Of a DNA stretch of 64,000 nucleotides, positions 46,916-64,000 are shown in pieces (positions within the stretch are counted from its first letter, which is position 1; every line of letters starts with the position of its first letter). This DNA is from Tubiluchus corallicola (taxonomy: Eukaryota > Priapulida > Priapulimorpha > Priapulimorphida > Tubiluchidae). The translations under genes and the position numbers were made by a program. Under the pieces are notes generated by a model. That model made no database searches. It was not told the DNA's origin and worked only from the letters and a program-made list of their open reading frames with translations. The DNA lies in the NCBI GenBank assembly GCA_030141605.1, contig JAQGDQ010000306.1, positions 161,501 through 225,500 of the forward strand. Direction: 5' to 3'.

Positions 46916-49900
46916 ACTTCATAGAATTCATCATGGTCAAACAAAGGCTTATTACTATAAAGTAGACTAAAGTAAATAAAAACCTTCAATTAACTATAAT
47001 TTAACGCCCATCTATAGACGCATGCTAATAACTGACAATGTTTCACTAATTTGTTTTGTCTTTATTTTTATCAATTAAATTGCTAACGATTTCTGGTTTT
47101 AAATTTTAGAATTAAATTTCGTTTGATAGATGCTCATTCCACATTTCTAAAAAATAAATTCAGATAACAAAATAACTTTAATTGGCAATTTTCAACGCAG
47201 CTTCCCCCATAAAATACGACTCCATATTCCAAACCTGCGAATGCTGTGTTAGATACAGGGTGTTCCAAAAGAAACAAGTGGACTAACAAATGCATGCCTA
47301 TATTACGTCAAAGTCCAGCCAATTTGATCATACAAAGTTTTAATATGGTAGTAAGATTTTGTTATATTTATTATATTTCTACTGTACTGTTTCGTTTGAA
47401 ACAGTACAGTAGAAATGTTGCGTAGTCGTAGTTCGAATATAATTAATTGCTCTGATTGTCCTGGTATTAAATAAATGGATCTAACACTTAACTGCACATG
47501 AACAGATAATTCAAGTTCTGTTCGTGAGCTATAGAAGGTTCAGGATATAGAAAGAAAGCTATTGCTAGTAAGACCACATGTATCTTGCCTCACACTTGTA
47601 GTTTATTAGGTAATTTAGGCTCAAGCTTATTTAACTTATACCTGTGGGTAATGTATTGTATCTTTGACATGGTTTTATGATATGCGTAATAGTCAAATCT
47701 ATTGTCGACAATTTCAATGAGTACCTCTAAACTTTTATATCACTATTAGTTTGACAAATACTCGCTAGCAAAAACGTCAACTATAATACTCGCAGTTATC
47801 TACACGCAAGCCATAAAACTCAGTAGAACTGGCCACTAGAATTAGAAAATCAGTCATGTCTACCTGTGACCCAGAAACCGTTGTTGTTATATGCTACTTT
47901 TATTATAGGTAGCCTACATGCACTACATGCACCCACATATATAACCCACTGTTGCTATACATATGCATTGGAGGTAGAGACATGCATAGGCGATTATGCA
48001 GCTTACCTTGTATTATCTGTTTGAAAATTAACTACTGTTAGTAACCACTTTGTTTCGACCATTATTTCGAGATGAAAGCACTGCCATTCTCGGTGTTGAT
48101 ACGTTTCGTTACATAAATATATAATCGAACGCCAATCACTCGTAACGGAACATAACAAGTACTACATTCCAATACGCACTCTATTTATCAAGGTATAGAT
48201 TACAACAGTGTAGACTATATAATTTTATATATCTCATTCTCAGCTCATGAAATGGCTAGGCCGTCTCAGCCAGGTGCGATTCACAGTACGACTATAGCGG
48301 CTGATTTAGAACATTGAACTTTGGACTGGTAAACAAACACACACATTACCAGATCAGGTTGTTGTGAATAATGCTTAAATGGTGAGATCTAGCAGCCTGT
48401 CGCTTCCATCCATTGTTTAGAAAAATCAAAGCCATGCGTATTAAAAGCAGAGCAATTTGTTAGCACCTTTGTCAGCCAAAGAATATGAAATAAACCAACA
48501 GTAATTGTTATTAATTCGAATTTGCAACGAAACAGGATCAGCCTATTGTAAAAGAAAACTAAAACAGAAATGGCAATAAGCCAAGATTCTGCCTGGGTTT
48601 GTACATGGAATTCTATCTGTTGACCTTTTAAGGTGCCATTCAAAATTTGTACTTGTTACGTATTTTTTAATAAATGGGTATTTATCAACCACGTAATCTA
48701 GAAGCATGTAACAGCAGCATTCAAGTTACACAAAAGCGATTACGTGTTTTTTCGAGTATGTTTGTGCATTACATTTGGCACAAACCGTTAACTTTATATA
48801 ACTAACCAAAAATTTACAACACGCTTTGCATCTATGAAGTACTACTATATCAGCGAGTATAAGAGCAAGTGGGATAACATGAAAACACAATATAAAGCAA
48901 CTATTGACGGGTGCTGCCACCTGCTGCAGCGAAACAGATGCCAGTGCGAGTTTGCAAATGCTGAACGAATATGCAAAAAGTTAATATGTCAAATGCTAGT
49001 TAGCTACTAATGTTACACAAAATTACTACAGAGTATTACTATCTTAGAATGAGCACAAACAAAAAATACAGTAAACACAAGCACAATTTTATATCTACAG
49101 GTAAAATATGTTTTCCTGTAGAAACAAACTCATGCTCGTGTTTACTGCAGCTTTAGTATTTGCATGAGTTCATTCTAAAACATAATATAAAATCCAGTCA
49201 AATTAGCCTAAAAAATGCAAAACAAGAACAAAACTAGTGTATGGCTGAATTTTTGCACAGACACTCAGAATGTCGTCCAAAATAACATATTAAAAATCCT
49301 CATAAATCTATACTCTAGGGAAAAAAGTTATGGGACTTTAAATTCAAAATGGTTGCCATGCAGCATTCAAGTCAAAATAACTCAACTAGGTGGCGTTTAA
49401 GATGGCATAAGTGTATTACCAGTTGATATAAACATGCATGTGACCGTCAGAAAAATAGCGTTTCTGGGTGTATGGGCATTGGTAAACTATTTTATTCCAA
49501 TAGTGTCATTGTAGATTTTCTAATTTGCATATGCCTATTGTACAAAAGCCTAATTGTGTGACATAATGGATAATCTGAAGAAGGATGACCAGTAGTTACA
49601 GTTCTGGAAGTGGGGTTCAGTTTACCTGTCATTGGGATCAATGACAATTTTGGTTGTGCGGTAATTTCCAATGGAGAATCATCCAAATTCGCTGGCGTTG
49701 TCCTGATTTGCTGCACAAAATTTGTTTTTGGCACCAACAACCATAACAATAACTTATTCGCTTTGTTTCGCTAAACTTAAAATTAATTTTTCAGACTCTA
49801 AGAACTAAGAACTTATGTATTGCAGAAATATACACAGTCTTTCATACTTCTATGGGCAAGAAATTTTTATTTCCATTTGGTCTACGTGTGGTCTGTCTAT

Positions 49901-50666
49901 CGATTTGTCTGGTCTGTCTCTGCGATGGCCCGATATCAGCCCATGTGCATAAATAGCTTTTTATTTCATCCGAGTTTAGGCAGAACAACTAAAAAGACTA
50001 ATGATTCTGTTAATTCAGTAACGATAATGCTGAAAGCGGCACATGTGCTGTCAACTATTACAAGTATTGTACGCACGTTATATTTGCGCCGCTTGCAATT
50101 GATGAGCAAGAGAAAACATCATAAGTTAGTGATTTCTAGGAACATATAGCAATAGACTCACTACTCAGTGATTTTACTGTGGTAATAAAACGTGTAAGGT
50201 CTGTTCGTCTTCTCCAGTAACACATTTAATATAGAAGATCAATTATACTACATCTAGATAAGCATATCTAAATAACACAACCAGGTATATTAAATTTCTT
50301 ATATGTACAACAAACAAGGCAAAAATCTCATTATTATAATTATAATAAAAATTGATATTGTCCAAAATGTTACAGTCTCTGTAAAGTACCGAAGTCACAC
50401 AATTAATATTTTCGTTAATGTACAATGTAAGTGATACTATGCTTTTAAGAACATAACATGTGGCTATATCATAGAGTTCCAAGTGATTATGTTCATGTAG
50501 AAACGGCTTAACTTTTTAAATAAACCACAAAATCAGTTTCATTGTTAGTAGATTTATCACTTCTATCACTTATAGCGGTGCACATTTGTCATTTTAATTT
50601 CAATTACTACTGAAGTAAATTAATGGGCTTAAATATAACTGGACTTATATAGTTTGTGTTGATTTT
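46916..50666. other. intergenic between SHOX and mannosidase genes
   Basis: It contains the promoter and first exon of the mannosidase (not located) and the SHOX 3' UTR at its right end. At 47255-47275 the phrase ACAGGGTGTTCCAAAAG resembles ends of some animal mobile elements, but no element can be delimited. A minus-strand open frame at 49492-49749 (85 codons) has a balanced composition but no recognised family. Confidence 0.4.
47375..47416. repeat. perfect 19-bp hairpin with 4-base loop
   Basis: The left arm ATTTCTACTGTACTGTTTC (47375-47393), the loop GTTT and the exact reverse complement at 47398-47416. A perfect 19-bp inverted repeat with such a short loop is unusual for random sequence. 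The stem is too short and the loop too small for a typical microRNA precursor. Confidence 0.95.
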
Positions 50667-61593
<10,927 letters not shown>

Positions 61594-61600
61594 GGTGGAT

Positions 61601-64000
61601 TGTGGATTGTTTAGTTAAAATTTCTTTAGACTGCAGTTTTCTTGTGTCCAGAAATTAGTACTTCCTTACTAGTTTTTCATAAGCCAATCTTATTAATCTA
61701 TTTTTTGAAACGAACTTTAGTAAGAATGTAGAACAATTTCATCAATTTACCTCATCCAAATACGTTTAAGACGCTCAAAGAAGCCATGTCGGATAGTGAC
61801 TATTGTTCTGCCACACTGCCACATGAAAATGGGTTGGGACAATCGGGCCGTTTCTGATTCTGACGCATGCGTGCTAGCTGCAAAACTTTTCCATTGAAAA
61901 TTTATTAGAGTCATCGCCTGACTGAATTAGAACCTGACTTTCTTGACACCATTAACTTTGTTTCACATTAAACTGAAAATAAATTATTTAATTACTTAAC
62001 AAAAATTATATGACAGTTAAAAGAATTAGACCTATTATCTCGGTTTCGCTTTTTCTGAATGAAACCTGTACGAAAATTGACACCACTATGAAAATTTGAA
62101 AAAAAAGGTTAGGCTACATCTGCAGATAAAGTCAATATAAAACACTTGTAAACATCTAATACGAAAAAGTGTAAAATAACCAGTTAAAGACTGTATGATT
62201 ATTTTAAGTAAAGGCGAATCGTCTTTTTGCACACAGCTGCCTCTTTCTCACGTCAATATTATTATTGTAAAGTTACTCTTTTTTTATTAAAAATCTAATT
62301 TCTGTTTTTCTTTTCCCGTGTAATTTATTAACAACAGAATACAGCTATGCCTCTTAGTCCTATTTCTGCAGAAAGTCTTTGCGTTCTATTTTCATTACAA
62401 TGAAGTTTATGGAAGTTTATCCCTGAAACCTGAAAAATTTTGTTGCAGTCTTTCCCAAGGATCGCATTGTTCTTCTCAGTGAGTAATTTTGTGGCGTCAA
62501 GTCCTTTCTCTGGAATCTTATGATGAGATGAGACAAAAAATTTATTTAAAACGTTACTAAATTGTGTAGAACACACAAATGCACAAACAGACACTTTGTG
62601 TTATTTAATTAGAATTGTGAGCTTATTTAGCTTAAAAAATCTAGCCCAGAGTTGTTTAGGTGTCCACGTTTTCATATTTGACCACAGTTTGAACTAGACG
62701 CTTTGAACTGCAAAGTAAACTGTGCAAATTATATTAGCGTCCTTTACTAAACGCAAGAAATCATGAAATGCCAAGAAACGTACGTCGGCTCGATTAACTG
62801 AAGGGAATGCAACCCTAACCACCTTTACAAAGCTAAAAGTTGATCTCCCCACCGGACGACACTTTACTAACTCGAAAAGCAAACGCAGTAAGGATATTCT
62901 TTGTTCAATAAAGGTTTCCCGGGCGATACCATTGTAAGGTCGGGTACAATGGTCAATAAACCAAGCCAAACATGGCATGACATATGCAAACTAGTACAGT
63001 TTGCAAAAAATGTCAGCGTATAGTTAGTTCAATGACATATAACTTTTACAATTCAATGTTACTTTTATCTAATTACACAGCCCCAATTCGGCGTTATAAA
63101 ATACTAAAAGTAATCATGACATAACGCAGGTAGCCTTAGTAAAAATAAGACTTGCTACTGTGCATATCATATTTGTTGTTATAATAAAATGTTATGCAAA
63201 GAGACTTGTAAATGTCCATTCTCGTTTTTTAACAAAAACTAGTAATTGTTTAGCAGTTGGAAAGTTTCCTTGTGTTGGCGACACTTACACTAATATCCTC
63301 CGGGTTCTAACAGAGTTCTCCCTTCGTGGACAATTCACAGGCCATCGCAATTTATCCAATGAAACTTAAATGAAATTAGGAGCGCCTAATATATGAAACT
63401 AGCATGAATAAAGGACAAACAATCCAACTCAATTATCATTGATTACGTCTATTGTTAATTGACTTAATCAAGTTGAGATGTGCCTAGCGTGTAATTGCTT
63501 GTACAAATAGCGCATAATAAAGCCGATCTGTTGCGCATTTGAGTTGCGTCGTGCAATTTGAAGTGCGTGTCTCGAGAACGGTCAGTTCCTAATGTAACGT
63601 GGACATATCTAACAGAAAATTTGATATGTGTCAAAATTTGCTTTGCCACACTCAGCAACAACCTACTATGTGAATTAATACTGCGTTGCCATTTATGTGA
63701 CGCGAAAATTATTTTGACCTAATGATCCTTTTGACCCTTTTGTCCATTGACTTCAGAGTAAGTTTTTACCCTTTCTATTACTTAAAGATAATAGGCCTTG
63801 GTCCTTTGTACTTCTCTTTACGCTATCGCTGATTTGAGATAATGCCAACTCAACCCTAGTCAGTTCTAACCCTATCCAACTTTTCAGTTCCAGATCGAAT
63901 ATCACACAAAATAATTGTACAACAATGCGTCGCGAGGAGGCATGTGAACTGACAGGCTAAAAAGATCATTGGCCAATGAAATAAGAAAACGAAGTTGTTC
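61601..64000. other. 5' flank of SHOX, no gene recognised
   Basis: The SHOX promoter and any further 5' UTR exon should lie here. I see no TATA box close to the start codon. A minus-strand open frame at 62694-62978 (94 codons) is somewhat protein-like but matches no family I recognise and lacks clear splice sites. Confidence 0.4.

Noticed and set aside
47375-47416. MicroRNA precursor
   Set aside because: The stem is only 19 bp with a 4-base loop, shorter than animal pre-miRNA hairpins.
49492-49749. 85-codon minus-strand open frame with balanced amino-acid composition
   Set aside because: No family recognised, no neighbouring exons in frame, and no clear acceptor or donor.
62694-62978. 94-codon minus-strand open frame upstream of SHOX
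   Set aside because: No recognisable motif; the composition is compatible with a chance frame in a locally less AT-rich stretch.

Overview
The window is nuclear DNA from an invertebrate animal. It is AT-rich, its genes are split by spliceosomal introns, simple-sequence arrays are abundant, and it carries decayed LINE fragments. I see no bacterial operons, CRISPR arrays or viral genes. CFAP298 implies motile cilia or flagella at some life stage. SHOX implies a bilaterian. The phylum cannot be fixed from the sequence alone.

Four protein-coding genes are supported, and all four can be traced to complete coding sequences. (1) Plus strand, 22075-25114: a two-exon gene for an 869-residue type I membrane protein with a signal peptide, about 20 leucine-rich repeats, an LRR C-terminal cap, a fibronectin-III-like domain, a Thr-rich stalk, a membrane helix and a short tail. 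(2) Minus strand, 35140-40310: a seven-exon CFAP298 (C21orf59/Kurly) of 290 residues. (3) Minus strand, 43587-46862: a Golgi alpha-mannosidase II of 1091 residues in one uninterrupted exon. (4) Minus strand, 50667-61593: a five-exon SHOX homeobox gene of 284 residues with an 8.5 kb second intron. These genes belong to unrelated pathways (adhesion or recognition, ciliary dynein assembly, N-glycan trimming, developmental transcription). Nothing suggests they work as a cluster.

Layout: 1-11.6 kb is gene-free, with a 463-bp (CT)n array and a cluster of a degenerate CTAGGCATT-type motif. 11.6-19.3 kb is an inverted/direct duplication around a 100-N scaffold gap and looks like an assembly chimera. 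19.3-22.0 kb holds compound trinucleotide repeats. 22.1-25.1 kb is the LRR gene. 25.2-35.1 kb is non-coding, with a hairpin-forming element and a broken LINE reverse transcriptase. 35.1-46.9 kb holds CFAP298, a 5'-truncated LINE fragment and the mannosidase. 46.9-50.7 kb is intergenic with a perfect 19-bp hairpin. 50.7-61.6 kb is SHOX; its large intron contains a 721-bp tandem triplication bounded by (GAAT)n arrays and candidate homeodomain-binding sites. The rest is 5' flank.

I found no new biological system. The most consequential observations are the probable assembly artefact at 11645-16019, the intronless coding region of the mannosidase, the tandem triplication in SHOX intron 2, and two inverted-repeat elements.
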